Assembly (NCBI GenBank): GCA_023487765.1
Contig: JAMDBW010000047.1
Coordinates: 1-41,018, forward strand
DNA length: 41,018 nucleotides
Reading direction: 5' to 3'
From: Thermoplasmatota archaeon
Lineage (GTDB): Archaea; Thermoplasmatota; Thermoplasmata; Thermoplasmatales; Thermoplasmataceae
The notes under the pieces are model-generated. The model saw only the letters and a list, made by a program, of their open reading frames with translations. It was not told the DNA's origin and did no database searches. Positions 9,513 to 18,351 of this stretch are shown piece by piece (the first letter of the stretch is position 1; every line of letters begins with the position of its first letter). Both the position numbers and the translations under genes were made by a program.

Positions 9513-10595
9513 ATGAATTTTCATCTTTTCCAGAATTTTGCTTTTGATTTTTCTGTTGTTCTGATTTCCCTTGTTTTTATCGGGCTTACATACTTAGCCT
9601 TGGTACGGTCCGGGCCTGAAGAGTATGAACCGTTTGATCTCCTGTCCGCCCTGGTGATCGTTCCATGCCGCGGCCTGGATTATTCACTTGAAGATAACCT
9701 CAGAAGCCTCGCAAATCAGGATTATCCCAATTATAAAATCGTGGCTGTGACAGACACTGAGGACGACCCGGCTGTTGAGGTTGTCAGGAAAGTCGGAATC
9801 AGCTGGATGCTTGCACAAAATGTTTGCAGCAGTTGCAGCGGGAAGGTAAGGGCCCTTTCCACGGTAATAGAAAGGGAGACCCCCTGCGATCTTTATGTTA
9901 TCGCTGATTCCGACATATGTGTTGAGCGAAACTGGCTTCTTGAACTTGTTTCACCGTTCAAGTCTGCTGATTGCGGCATTTCAACAACTTTCCCGTATTT
10001 CCGGCCCATAGGTGGCTTCTGGTCAAAGGTGAAGATGGTCTGGGGTTTGGTGGGGCAGGGCATGATGGAATCAACGCTGACGAGGTTCGGATGGGGAGGA
10101 TCACTTGCTTTCAGGCCTTCATTGCTGGCTGGAGAGAATTTTGATTTTTTCAAGAGATATATATCGGACGATGTAGCACTGACCAAGCTGTGCAGGAAGG
10201 AGCGCAAAACAATAGCCTATGCGAGAAAGGCCATGCCGATAGTAAATTCCCCGGATAATTTCAATACGTTCATGGAATGGGCCAACAGGCAGACTGCCCT
10301 TACTGTGTATTCGACAAAGAGATACCTGTACTATGGCCTCCTGTTCTACGGGTCGTCAATATTCCTCTTCTCGGCATCACTCATTCTGGGTTTCACGGTA
10401 ACGCCCTTATTCCTGACGTACCTGTTGCCTTCCCTTATAAACTCTTCAAGGGCCGTAAAGAGGTCGGGAAGAATGCCGGTGACCACATTTATTCTGAATC
10501 TGATCATACCTTTCCTGTATTTCTACAACCTTGTGAAGGCGTCCAGAATGCGTGAAATTTCGTGGAGAGGGAGAGATTATCCCCTGAAAGATTGA
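9513..10595 (+). CDS. Membrane glycosyltransferase, GT2/GT21-like
   Basis: 360 residues: an N-terminal membrane helix (about 8-30), a GT-A catalytic domain and C-terminal hydrophobic segments (about 268-335). The catalytic domain shows VIVPCRG, a TDTEDD stretch, the DSD metal-binding triad (IADSDI, near 130), GWGGSLAFR, SDDVALTK and a terminal NRQ in place of the usual QxxRW. This resembles ceramide glucosyltransferase-like GT21 enzymes, which transfer sugar from UDP-sugar to a membrane lipid; the archaeal acceptor is unknown. It sits before glmM, which makes a precursor for UDP-GlcNAc, so a role in glycolipid or surface glycan synthesis is reasonable inference. Confidence 0.8.
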   Translation: MNFHLFQNFAFDFSVVLISLVFIGLTYLALVRSGPEEYEPFDLLSALVIVPCRGLDYSLEDNLRSLANQDYPNYKIVAVTDTEDDPAVEVVRKVGISWMLAQNVCSSCSGKVRALSTVIERETPCDLYVIADSDICVERNWLLELVSPFKSADCGISTTFPYFRPIGGFWSKVKMVWGLVGQGMMESTLTRFGWGGSLAFRPSLLAGENFDFFKRYISDDVALTKLCRKERKTIAYARKAMPIVNSPDNFNTFMEWANRQTALTVYSTKRYLYYGLLFYGSSIFLFSASLILGFTVTPLFLTYLLPSLINSSRAVKRSGRMPVTTFILNLIIPFLYFYNLVKASRMREISWRGRDYPLKD

Positions 10596-10609
10596 ATTCC
10601 AAGTAAATT

Positions 10610-10617
10610 CATATATG
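10610..10617 (+). promoter_or_regulatory. TATA-like box upstream of glmM
   Basis: CATATATG is 20-27 nt before the GTG start at 10637, spacing that would give an almost leaderless glmM transcript separate from the glycosyltransferase unit. Confidence 0.35.
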
Positions 10618-10636
10618 CATGTGTAATTGAAATCCG

Positions 10637-12016
10637 GTGAAATTGCCTACAACTTCAGATAAACCCCAGCTTTTTGGCACAAACGGGATCAGAGGGGTTC
10701 CCGGCAGAGACCTTACCGTTGAGTTCTCCATGGAAATTGGAAAGGCCATAGGCACCTATTTTGAGGTACCGGAAATAGCTATGGGAAAAGATACAAGAGA
10801 CACTGGTCAGATGATCTTCAATGCCGTTTCTTCAGGCATAATGAGTACAGGGAAGACTGTTGTTGACCTTGGCATTCTTCCGACGCCTGCAGTCCAGTAT
10901 TACTCCAGGATGAGATCGATTCCCGGAGTGATCATAACTGCATCGCACAATCCTCCACAGTTCAATGGAATTAAATGCATAGCGGCTGATGGAACTGAAC
11001 TGGAACGGACAGGAGAGGAGGAAATTGAGAAAATATACTACAATAAATCATATGTTCCGGCGGGATGGGAAAACGCCGGAACCGTAATATCCGATCCGAA
11101 TGCCGCTTCAGTGTATGTTCGCGGAGTGATGTCGCGCGTTGACGTTGCAGCCATAAAAGCGAGAAAGTTCCGGGTTCTTGTCGACACAGGCAATGGCGCC
11201 GCGTTCAGCACTACGCCTACGCTTCTGAGGAAACTCGGATGCAGCATGGTCACGCTCAACGCCTTCCCTGACGGGATGTTCACCTCCAGAACTTCAGAGC
11301 CGAGACCTGAAAATCTCAAGGATTTGATTTCCCTGGTGAGCAAAGGGGGATTCGACCTTGGCATAGCGCACGACGGTGATGCGGACAGGGCGGTTTTCAT
11401 TGACGAAAAGGGCAATTTTATAGATGGAGACATTACGTTGAGTCTCGTTGTGAAGAGCACCATCAAAAAAGGCGACAGGGTTGTAACGCCCGTCAGCAGT
11501 TCCGATGCCATCGATGAGATATGCAAGGAGGCAGGGGCGAAACTTATCAGAACAAAGGTTGGTGCCCCCGTTGTTTCCAGGACCATGATCGAGAATCAGG
11601 CAAAGATAGGCGGCGAGGAAAATGGCGGGATCGTATTTGGCCCGCATCAGTACTGCCGGGACGGAGCGATGACTGTGGCCCTTATACTTAATCTGATGGC
11701 CCTGCACAAGAAGAAGATTTCGGACCTCGTAAATACCGTTCCGGAATACCACATCTTCAAGACCTCGGTAGAACGCCGCAAGGAGTGGAAGTCCCTGGAA
11801 CCGCAAATACTCAGATATAGCGGATCAAATCTCCTGGATAGACAGGACGGACTGAAAATTTACCTGGAAGACGGCTGGGTATTGCTGAGACCTTCAGGGA
11901 CCGAGCCCATTATCCGGGTTTATGGTGAGTCGAAAATGAAAAAAAAGGCTGAAGAGCTTGCACTGGAGTACCACGCCTTAATATCCGGCCTTCAGGAAGA
12001 ACCGAGCTCCCTGTAG
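10637..12016 (+). CDS. glmM: Phosphoglucosamine mutase / phosphohexomutase
   Basis: 459 residues, full length for alpha-D-phosphohexomutases. Catalytic serine loop TASHNP (phosphoserine S103), metal loop DGDADR (246-251), sugar loop EENGG near 335 and phosphate loop RPSGTEP near 423 are all intact. The enzyme interconverts hexose 6- and 1-phosphates; the archaeal EENGG form is usually annotated GlmM, feeding UDP-GlcNAc, but phosphomannomutase activity cannot be excluded. The start is GTG 10637, 20-27 nt after a TATA-like box; TTG 10643 is an alternative. The last 25 bp overlap the convergent phosphatidyltransferase gene. Confidence 0.9.
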   Translation: MKLPTTSDKPQLFGTNGIRGVPGRDLTVEFSMEIGKAIGTYFEVPEIAMGKDTRDTGQMIFNAVSSGIMSTGKTVVDLGILPTPAVQYYSRMRSIPGVIITASHNPPQFNGIKCIAADGTELERTGEEEIEKIYYNKSYVPAGWENAGTVISDPNAASVYVRGVMSRVDVAAIKARKFRVLVDTGNGAAFSTTPTLLRKLGCSMVTLNAFPDGMFTSRTSEPRPENLKDLISLVSKGGFDLGIAHDGDADRAVFIDEKGNFIDGDITLSLVVKSTIKKGDRVVTPVSSSDAIDEICKEAGAKLIRTKVGAPVVSRTMIENQAKIGGEENGGIVFGPHQYCRDGAMTVALILNLMALHKKKISDLVNTVPEYHIFKTSVERRKEWKSLEPQILRYSGSNLLDRQDGLKIYLEDGWVLLRPSGTEPIIRVYGESKMKKKAEELALEYHALISGLQEEPSSL

Positions 12017-12606
12017 CTATCCGCGAACCTCCTGACTGCAGTAACATTTCCGGCAATGGCAAACCAGATCAGCAGTATCTCGACTGGAGTGATCAGTATT
12101 CCATGACTCGTGAATGAAAATGGAATGAAAAACTGGATCAGGATGAAAACAAGCATGAAAACTAGTCTGTCAGCCCTTCCCAGAATCCCAGAATAATTCC
12201 TTTTCAGGCCCAGCGCCTGAGCCTGAGTCCCCAGATAACTTGTAAGCATTACTCCTATAACTGCCATCACCCCTATGGACAATTGTGCGTATTTGCTGAA
12301 AATGAATCCCAGGAGTATGAATACATCAGCATACCTGTCGAAGACGTGATCAATAAGATCTCCCCTGCGGGAGGCCATATTTTTTAATCTGGCCAGTTTA
12401 CCGTCAATCGCGTCAAACGCAGCGGAGAGAAGGAGCGTGAAGAAACTTATCAGCATGTATAATCCGCCGGCATAGAACAGCAGCCCGGTTGCTCCCGCAA
12501 GCACCAGCGACATTACCGAAATTAAATTCGGATTGACCTTCATCAAATGGCGCGTGAGAGGAAGGAGTATCCGATCCGCCAGAGAGCGGTATGAATCCAG
12601 AACCAT
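11992..12606 (-). CDS. CDP-alcohol phosphatidyltransferase (archaeal phospholipid synthesis)
   Basis: 204 residues, about five to six membrane helices. The family signature D-x2-DG-x2-AR-x8-G-x3-D-x3-D is complete (D65, D68, G69, A72, R73, G82, D86, D90). Members displace CMP from CDP-archaeol with an alcohol to make polar lipid headgroups; in archaea the closest candidates are archaetidylinositol phosphate synthase or an archaetidylglycerol-type enzyme. The substrate cannot be told from sequence alone. It lies 21 bp after the AK6-like gene in the uppS-led operon, so lipid-carrier and polar-lipid genes share transcription. Its end overlaps glmM convergently by 25 bp. Confidence 0.88.
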   Translation of the reverse strand: MVLDSYRSLADRILLPLTRHLMKVNPNLISVMSLVLAGATGLLFYAGGLYMLISFFTLLLSAAFDAIDGKLARLKNMASRRGDLIDHVFDRYADVFILLGFIFSKYAQLSIGVMAVIGVMLTSYLGTQAQALGLKRNYSGILGRADRLVFMLVFILIQFFIPFSFTSHGILITPVEILLIWFAIAGNVTAVRRFADSYRELGSS

Positions 12607-12627
12607 CAGTCCTGAAAAGCGTTGGAT

Positions 12628-13092
12628 TCACTTAACCTTTGTTTTTACCTGCGTGATTATCCTGATACACTGTTCAGCGGCAATCCCAGGAAAGTTTTCT
12701 TCTATGCTGACACGAAAAATCCTTGGTGACGGGAGATATTCGAGGGATTCGGAGAATATAATGTCTGATCTCAGTGCATCAATGTTATCCGAAATCTTTT
12801 CGCTGGAATAGCCGCGGCCCCTGAGCGACTGTTCAACGTTTCTCTCCGCCCTTTCGAGGATTATTACTGCCTCGCACGGGAGAAGATGAGAGTAATGACC
12901 CTCGATCACCTCATTGTCTGTGACATACGAGGTTATTTTAGATCTGAGGCAGTCTATGTCAACTCCATCTTCTTCGTTGCATTCGGTAAACCCGGGAAGA
13001 TCCGACACATTCATTACGCGTATCCCCCTTGATCTGAGAATGGCGGCTACAGTGGTTTTGCCCGATCCGGGAATCCCGGTAAGACAAATCAT
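12628..13092 (-). CDS. AK6/Fap7-type adenylate kinase-like protein
   Basis: 154 residues from the ATG at 13092. P-loop GIPGSGKTT at 6-14, a short NMP-binding part with VIEGHYSHLLP, and the helical REx/KI-type segment (RNVEQSLRGRGY, KISDNID) characteristic of AK6/Fap7. In eukaryotes and archaea this kinase/ATPase takes part in 40S/30S ribosome maturation as well as having adenylate kinase activity. The start is chosen because ATG 13092 overlaps the tiaS stop as ATGA with a GGGTG five bases upstream; extending to 13125 would add 11 residues lying over tiaS. Position next to TiaS fits an RNA-related role. Confidence 0.85.
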   Translation of the reverse strand: MICLTGIPGSGKTTVAAILRSRGIRVMNVSDLPGFTECNEEDGVDIDCLRSKITSYVTDNEVIEGHYSHLLPCEAVIILERAERNVEQSLRGRGYSSEKISDNIDALRSDIIFSESLEYLPSPRIFRVSIEENFPGIAAEQCIRIITQVKTKVK

Positions 13093-14411
13093 AACGGCAC
13101 CCTGTTGAGTATTCCGGCTTTCCATGCAACTTTTTCCAGTTCGTATGGCCTGCTGATATGTCTTCTCGCAATAACGGGAACATCATATTTACCGGGAACC
13201 AGTGCCCTTTCCTGCAATCTGTATCGGGGAAGATCCTCCTTTCTCCTGCAGTTTCTGCACCTGTAATCCATGTGCCCCCTGCTTTCCATTAAATTACCGC
13301 AGGACTCACACACAGGAGAACTCCGCACAAATATCCGTGAAACCGACATAACCTCCATCTTCTCAACGTTGAGGGTCCCCCTCCTGTATGTCCCGAAAAC
13401 TCTGAGTTCATCATCCGGTTTAAGATCCCGGAACCGTTCCCTGAACTCCTTCGTTGGTTCAAATGCGGCCAGATCTATTGTGCCGGCTTCAGTTCTGAAA
13501 CCGACAAAATAGTGGGAACCTTCAATATTCCGAGGAAGGCCTTCGACATGACCTGTTGCCTCGTAAGAGCAGTTTTCCGTGAATTTTTCGGGATTATGTA
13601 TGATGTGATCATCGCTTCCCTGATTTGTGGAAAAAATGAGATATCGATCATGCGCTATCGGCAATGATTTTAGCAATTCCGGCACCGCTTCAAGTATTGG
13701 CTCATATTCAACCCCTCTGATGCCAAAAACTACAGGTGTGCGCTCCCTGGGGAAAATGGCGGCGTAGCGGTTATGCGGATCAAAGTTGTTGAAGGTTCCC
13801 GGGATTGATTCACAACGGCGCGCAATTGACTCCTTCAAGCTGGCTTCCATCCTTTCCGGCTTCGGGTACCTGTAGACCAGGAGTTCATACGTCGTACTCA
13901 ACATAGGCCACGAGATCGCGGCAGCGGCCCCGATAATCCCCCTTCCGGATTTCACCTTCAGGAATATTCCTCCATTTTCGATTATGAAATTTTCTGCGTG
14001 CTCTATGGAAACTTCACCCTGAACAGATTCCCGGTACAGTTCACGGGGGAATCTGTGCCCGGATATCACAATTCCGGGATTGGTGTCAGGGCTTCCCAGT
14101 TCCGAAAATTCCATGACCGCATCGCGAGATAGTTCCATGAGGGCATCAACTGATGGTTCTTCCAGAACTTCCGGATAACTCCTGATTTCTCTGCCGTCAA
14201 GTTTGCCTATCACAGTTTGTGCGCCCTTCCCTTTTGCAAGGTTTACAACGAGCGCCCCGTTCCCCCTTGTCTTGTATTCAATCGCGGGGTTGAGTCTGAC
14301 CAGTTGCGGAAAACCGATGACATCAAGTTCGGATCTCCTGATAATTTCGGTAAGAAGGAATGTCGTGCACATGCCTTCTCTTGAATCGGTGTCATCCAGG
14401 GCTACGAACAT
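13089..14411 (-). CDS. tiaS: tRNA(Ile2) 2-agmatinylcytidine synthetase TiaS
   Basis: 440 residues, full length. The N-terminal kinase-like domain opens with ALDDTDSREG (4-13); an OB-fold region follows; a C-terminal zinc ribbon is visible as CESCG and CRNC around 370-392. TiaS joins agmatine to C34 of the CAU anticodon of tRNA-Ile2 in an ATP-dependent reaction so that it reads AUA rather than AUG. It begins directly after the uppS stop (TAG then ATG) and its own stop overlaps the AK6 start. The match over the whole length makes this call secure. Confidence 0.95.
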   Translation of the reverse strand: MFVALDDTDSREGMCTTFLLTEIIRRSELDVIGFPQLVRLNPAIEYKTRGNGALVVNLAKGKGAQTVIGKLDGREIRSYPEVLEEPSVDALMELSRDAVMEFSELGSPDTNPGIVISGHRFPRELYRESVQGEVSIEHAENFIIENGGIFLKVKSGRGIIGAAAAISWPMLSTTYELLVYRYPKPERMEASLKESIARRCESIPGTFNNFDPHNRYAAIFPRERTPVVFGIRGVEYEPILEAVPELLKSLPIAHDRYLIFSTNQGSDDHIIHNPEKFTENCSYEATGHVEGLPRNIEGSHYFVGFRTEAGTIDLAAFEPTKEFRERFRDLKPDDELRVFGTYRRGTLNVEKMEVMSVSRIFVRSSPVCESCGNLMESRGHMDYRCRNCRRKEDLPRYRLQERALVPGKYDVPVIARRHISRPYELEKVAWKAGILNRVPL

Positions 14412-15188
14412 CTATGTGCCAAATCTCCTCTTCCTGTTCTGGTACGAGAGGATAGCCTTCAGGAAGTCTGTTTTCTTGAGGTCAGGCCAGTTGACATCTG
14501 AAAAGTACAGTTCCGAGTAAGCTGACTGCCAGAGAAGGAAATTTGAAATCCGTTCTTCGCCGCTGGTCCGGAGAATCAGGTCCGGATCCGGCAGACTTCT
14601 GTCATATAGGTATTCCCTGAACTTCTCCTCGGTTATACTGTCAATGTCCAGTTTGCCTTCCTGTATCGAGCGGTACATGTTCTTCATGGCAGCGATGATT
14701 TCCTCCCTGCCGCCATATCCGATGGCAAGGTTGAATCTGAATCTGTCGAAGTCTTTTGTCACATGTTCCACGTGGCCTATGGTTTCCCGGAGATATTCAG
14801 GAAGTTTTATTCTGTCGCCTATGACATTCACTCGAATTTTGTTGTCATAGATTCTCCTGTCCTCGAGAAGGTCAGTCAGCGCATCATTGATCAGGTGGAA
14901 GAGAAAGTCAACCTCGTTTCTGTCCCTTCTGAAATTCTCGGTGGAGAAACCGTATACTGTTACGATCTTTACCCCGGCGTCCATGCACCATTCAAGAACC
15001 TCCTCAAGTTTTTCCTTGCCGCGGATATGCCCCTCATTATCTGAAATGCCAATGCTTCTGGCGTATCGTCTGTTTCCGTCGGTTATTATCCCTATATGAC
15101 CGGGGACTTCACCCTTCCTGACCTCCTCAATCAGAAGCTTTTCGTAGACCTCAGAGGTCAGGTCTCCGATACGGTCGGCAATTCCCAT
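14412..15188 (-). CDS. uppS: cis-prenyltransferase (undecaprenyl/polyprenyl diphosphate synthase)
   Basis: 258 residues. Signature IITDGNRRYA (catalytic D37, with N39, R40, R41) near the N-terminus, and the C-terminal RTSGEERISNFLLWQ with SELYF, which form the isopentenyl diphosphate site. It makes long cis-polyprenyl diphosphates, the precursors of dolichol-type lipid carriers used for N-glycosylation and other surface glycans. It leads the operon uppS-tiaS-AK6-phosphatidyltransferase and has its own TATA-like box 27-38 nt upstream, overlapping the end of trm5. Product chain length cannot be read from sequence. Confidence 0.95.
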   Translation of the reverse strand: MGIADRIGDLTSEVYEKLLIEEVRKGEVPGHIGIITDGNRRYARSIGISDNEGHIRGKEKLEEVLEWCMDAGVKIVTVYGFSTENFRRDRNEVDFLFHLINDALTDLLEDRRIYDNKIRVNVIGDRIKLPEYLRETIGHVEHVTKDFDRFRFNLAIGYGGREEIIAAMKNMYRSIQEGKLDIDSITEEKFREYLYDRSLPDPDLILRTSGEERISNFLLWQSAYSELYFSDVNWPDLKKTDFLKAILSYQNRKRRFGT

Positions 15189-15214
15189 ATGAGTAATGAG
15201 ATTGTAAAGTGATC

Positions 15215-15226
15215 TAAATAATTATT
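15215..15226 (-). promoter_or_regulatory. TATA box for the uppS-tiaS operon
   Basis: On the minus strand AATAATTATTTA lies 27-38 nt before the uppS ATG (15188), predicting a very short leader. It overlaps the last codons of trm5, so the two operons abut. Confidence 0.4.
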
Positions 15227-16184
15227 CTCTCAATTTCCGCAATGTAAGTGAATACATGCTCTGAGTCTTTGAATAACCGTGCACCACGCGTTTGGCAACA
15301 AGTTCGAAACCCATATCCCTGAAAGTCTCCATTCTTTCCTCAAGCTCCTGCACATTGAGAATTTCATAATAATTAATGATCCCGCCGGCCTTCAGCGATT
15401 TTTTAGCGGCAATCACAAATGAGAATGCTTCATGTGGGAGATTCATGATAATCCGGTCCACGTCATGGAACTCCACTATTTTTTCTGCTGAATCGGCACA
15501 ATAGGAGGTTATTTTTCCCCGGAGACTGTTGTTTGCGACATTCTTGCGCAAAAATTCGATGGCATGCGGGTTGCTGTCTATTGCTATTATGATGGCGGCT
15601 CTTGCTTTTGCGATGTTCAGAGCGAAAGGTCCGACGCCGGCGAAAAGATCTATGACCGTTTCTCCATCCGTCACTTCCTTCGACACAAGCATCCTCTCGG
15701 TGGCCAGACGCGGAGAAAAATAAACTTTGGAAACGTCGAGCTGGAACATTATTCCGTTTTCCCTGTATTTTGTTAAGTAAATTTCTGATCCGCTGAGGAG
15801 TTTCAGGTCTCTCAGCCGGTACTCCCCGCTGATACCCCGATCCAGGTAGACTGCTTTAATATTCGGATGCGTCAGGACAAGTCTCCTTGCCAGTTCCATT
15901 GCCCTGCCTTCTTCACGTATTTTCGTTATCGCTATTTCCCCGATAAGATCAAATGCTCCGCCAGCTTCCTTTGGCAGAAATTTCGTTTTTGACAATTGCC
16001 CTTCCGCATCAACTACTTCCGATCCCGGTACTGTTTCTTGCCACGTAAAGTCCTGATTTAAAGGAATCAGAACGAAATCGCTGCCTTTCTGTATCTGGTA
16101 ATTGTTGTCAATGCCATCGGCTGACCTCATTACTGATATATACCGCTGGGCATCCTTCTTCGGAACCTTCAGATGCTTCGTCAC
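15222..16184 (-). CDS. trm5: tRNA (guanine37-N1)-methyltransferase Trm5
   Basis: 320-residue Rossmann methyltransferase. SAM motif I DLFAGVGPFAL (179-189), an acidic AIDSNPHAI motif II (201-209) and the NLPHEA catalytic motif (248-253) fit Trm5, which makes m1G37 and prevents frameshifting. The related wyosine enzyme Taw2 differs in its NLPH region, so Trm5 is preferred. A C-terminal RVVHGYSK also fits the family. The ATG overlaps the hel308 stop (ATGA), so the two are co-transcribed and probably translationally coupled. The N-terminal region is shortish, suggesting the Trm5b-type domain set. Confidence 0.9.
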   Translation of the reverse strand: MTKHLKVPKKDAQRYISVMRSADGIDNNYQIQKGSDFVLIPLNQDFTWQETVPGSEVVDAEGQLSKTKFLPKEAGGAFDLIGEIAITKIREEGRAMELARRLVLTHPNIKAVYLDRGISGEYRLRDLKLLSGSEIYLTKYRENGIMFQLDVSKVYFSPRLATERMLVSKEVTDGETVIDLFAGVGPFALNIAKARAAIIIAIDSNPHAIEFLRKNVANNSLRGKITSYCADSAEKIVEFHDVDRIIMNLPHEAFSFVIAAKKSLKAGGIINYYEILNVQELEERMETFRDMGFELVAKRVVHGYSKTQSMYSLTLRKLRE

Positions 16185-18256
16185 CTGTGTCTCCTGGCCA
16201 GGATTGTTCTGGCGTGACTGATGGTGTCTCCCGAAAGCTTTTCAGAAAAACCTGCTATCCTGGATATGTCCTCTTCCCTGGCGTTGGACAGGTCATGCAG
16301 TGTCCTGAAGCCTGCGCTATGGAGACGCCTTGCTCTGACTCTGCCTATGTTGGGTATCGCAATAAGTTCCCATACTTCTTCCTTTATGCCTTCTTTTATC
16401 CTGACATTAAGCATCTCAAAATAAGCCCTCTTTTCAGGTAGCAGCATTGATGAGAGTCGCGAAAGGGCGTAAGATATCCATTCCGCACTGCTGACCTTTG
16501 CCTGAATATCTCCGGGACCTATGCCGAACCTTTCTATTATTGCATCAATTGAGGGCTCCTTTATCCATTCCATGAGAACCATGGCAGTCTTGGCCCTCGG
16601 GTAGACGTCCTCACGGATTCGTTCCTCAATGTCGTTTTCCTGGAGGAACAATTGTATGTCGCTGGCTTCATCCGTCTTTGCTATCAGAGGGATCATTTCC
16701 GGAGCACTGCATATATAAAACAGGGTACGCTCGTCCGAAATGTTACCGTTTTCAATGTATTTCTTAAGGATGAGGGCTGAAACGGGGTCTATGTACAGAT
16801 CACTGACTATCTTGCCAAACTTCGTTACTGTAAGGTTGCCGTCTTTTTCCTGTATGAAACCGTTCTCCAGAAGAAATCCAACGGATTCTTCGAATTTACC
16901 GGAAAAAATGGAGATGTCTGTCTGGTACCCGAGGAGAGTCTTCTCATGGAACTCGATTATATCCTGGACTGAACGAGACAGTCCGGTACTTATGAGTGCC
17001 AGACTGTTGAACCTGATGAGGTCCTCTCTTCCCAGACTTGAAAATAACGGCTCCGGTTCGCTGTTAATGTATTCCCATGCATGATCCATTGAATTTTCCG
17101 ATGCTGAAAATATGAGGCCGTACCCGACGTTATCATACTTCGGGCGTCCCGCTCTCCCGAGCATCTGATGAATCTCAGTGTTGCTTATGTATCCTACCAT
17201 TCCGTCCGAGAATCTTGTTATGTCCCTTATAATCACGACCCGTGCAGGCAAATTTACACCGGCTGCCAGTGTAGGAGTCGCCGTGAGAATCTTGATTTTT
17301 CCGTTCCGGAACATGTCTTCAACCAGTTTACGCTGCACGGAAGACAGCCCTGCATGGTGAAAACATACGCCTTTCGGGATTATTCGGGCAAGAATGTCCT
17401 GATACCTGTCCGTTTCGGTGGTTCCCGGGACTTCAAAACCAATGGAGCCCATAATGGAAGTGTCTATGCCGGTGGAGATTTTTTTGGCCAGATCTTCCGA
17501 CCTTTTCCTGGAGTTGACAAACAACAGTATCTGACCACCCTGAGAGATGTAATATTCGCAGATTTTTATGATTTCATCCTTTCCCTTGAAAGTTATCTCC
17601 TCTCCGTCCTCAAACTGCATCTTTTTGTTGAAAATAACGCCTTTTTTCAGCGAAACCGGTCGAAACTCGCTCACAACGGCTTCTGCATCCAGCCACCCGG
17701 CTATGTCATTTATGTTGGAAATTGTCGCTGAAAGTCCGAGAATCTTTATGTCCGGGTTTATATAGCGCGCAGCGGAAAGGAAGGTTTCCAGCCTTGAACC
17801 TCTTCCCTCATCGCCGATAAGGTGTAATTCATCGGAAACTATGAGGGATATATCATACATGAGCGACGGATCATGATGGAAAAGGGAATCTGCTTTTTCG
17901 GAAGTGCAGACTATCACGTCATATCTCTTGATGAAATCCGGAGAAACATCGTAATCCCCCACTGACATCACTATCTTGAGACCTAGTCTCTCCATCTTTT
18001 TCAGATCATCATATTTCTCCGAAGCAAGTGCCCTCAGCGGTACTATATACATCGATTTTCCATTCCGGAGAAATTCTCTGTAGATTGCAACGTATGCAAT
18101 TAGGCTCTTCCCGGATGCCGTAGGGACTGATACTATGACATTACGGTTCTTTTCGAGAATCTTGATCGCCTCTTCCTGGTGCGGGTATAATTCGAGGTCC
18201 TTCCCGTCGAACATTTCGAGGAATTCACGGGGCAGTTCCATTTCACTCAGTTTCAT
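16181..18256 (-). CDS. hel308: Hel308 superfamily 2 DNA helicase
   Basis: 691 residues, the normal size. Visible helicase motifs: Walker A PTASGKS (45-51), motif II DELH (142-145), motif III GLSATISN, motif IVa FHHAGLS, and motif VI QMLGRAGRPKYD. After a winged-helix and ratchet region, the C-terminus carries a helix-hairpin-helix-like PNIGRVRARRLHSAG. Hel308 is an ATP-dependent 3'-5' helicase acting at stalled forks and in recombination. It is the first gene of a two-gene operon with trm5, with an A/T-rich box about 28 nt upstream. No unusual features. Confidence 0.95.
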   Translation of the reverse strand: MKLSEMELPREFLEMFDGKDLELYPHQEEAIKILEKNRNVIVSVPTASGKSLIAYVAIYREFLRNGKSMYIVPLRALASEKYDDLKKMERLGLKIVMSVGDYDVSPDFIKRYDVIVCTSEKADSLFHHDPSLMYDISLIVSDELHLIGDEGRGSRLETFLSAARYINPDIKILGLSATISNINDIAGWLDAEAVVSEFRPVSLKKGVIFNKKMQFEDGEEITFKGKDEIIKICEYYISQGGQILLFVNSRKRSEDLAKKISTGIDTSIMGSIGFEVPGTTETDRYQDILARIIPKGVCFHHAGLSSVQRKLVEDMFRNGKIKILTATPTLAAGVNLPARVVIIRDITRFSDGMVGYISNTEIHQMLGRAGRPKYDNVGYGLIFSASENSMDHAWEYINSEPEPLFSSLGREDLIRFNSLALISTGLSRSVQDIIEFHEKTLLGYQTDISIFSGKFEESVGFLLENGFIQEKDGNLTVTKFGKIVSDLYIDPVSALILKKYIENGNISDERTLFYICSAPEMIPLIAKTDEASDIQLFLQENDIEERIREDVYPRAKTAMVLMEWIKEPSIDAIIERFGIGPGDIQAKVSSAEWISYALSRLSSMLLPEKRAYFEMLNVRIKEGIKEEVWELIAIPNIGRVRARRLHSAGFRTLHDLSNAREEDISRIAGFSEKLSGDTISHARTILARRHR

Positions 18257-18320
18257 TTGCCTGAGAGCAATGCGAGAGAGGACAAAATATTTGACATCAG
18301 TAAGAAGGTTTTCCTCAGCA

Positions 18321-18331
18321 TTATTTTATTA
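18321..18331 (+). promoter_or_regulatory. TATA box for the riboflavin-reductase/SAH hydrolase unit
   Basis: TTATTTTATTA lies 21-31 nt before the ATG at 18352, consistent with a leaderless mRNA. The 95-bp gap also serves the divergent hel308 gene, whose box is probably the A/T run near 18280-18290 on the other strand. Confidence 0.45.
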
Positions 18332-18351
18332 TTGACTGCTATACGTATTAA

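Noticed and set aside
11038-11806. Long open frames opposite glmM (up to 182 codons)
   Set aside because: They lie fully inside glmM, whose motifs are intact, and show no motif of their own.
13093-13125. Extended N-terminus of the AK6-like protein
   Set aside because: Would add 11 residues over tiaS; the ATG at 13092 overlaps the tiaS stop and the P-loop follows at the usual distance.
17168-17731. 187-codon open frame opposite hel308
   Set aside because: Antisense to the helicase core; no start signals or domain pattern.
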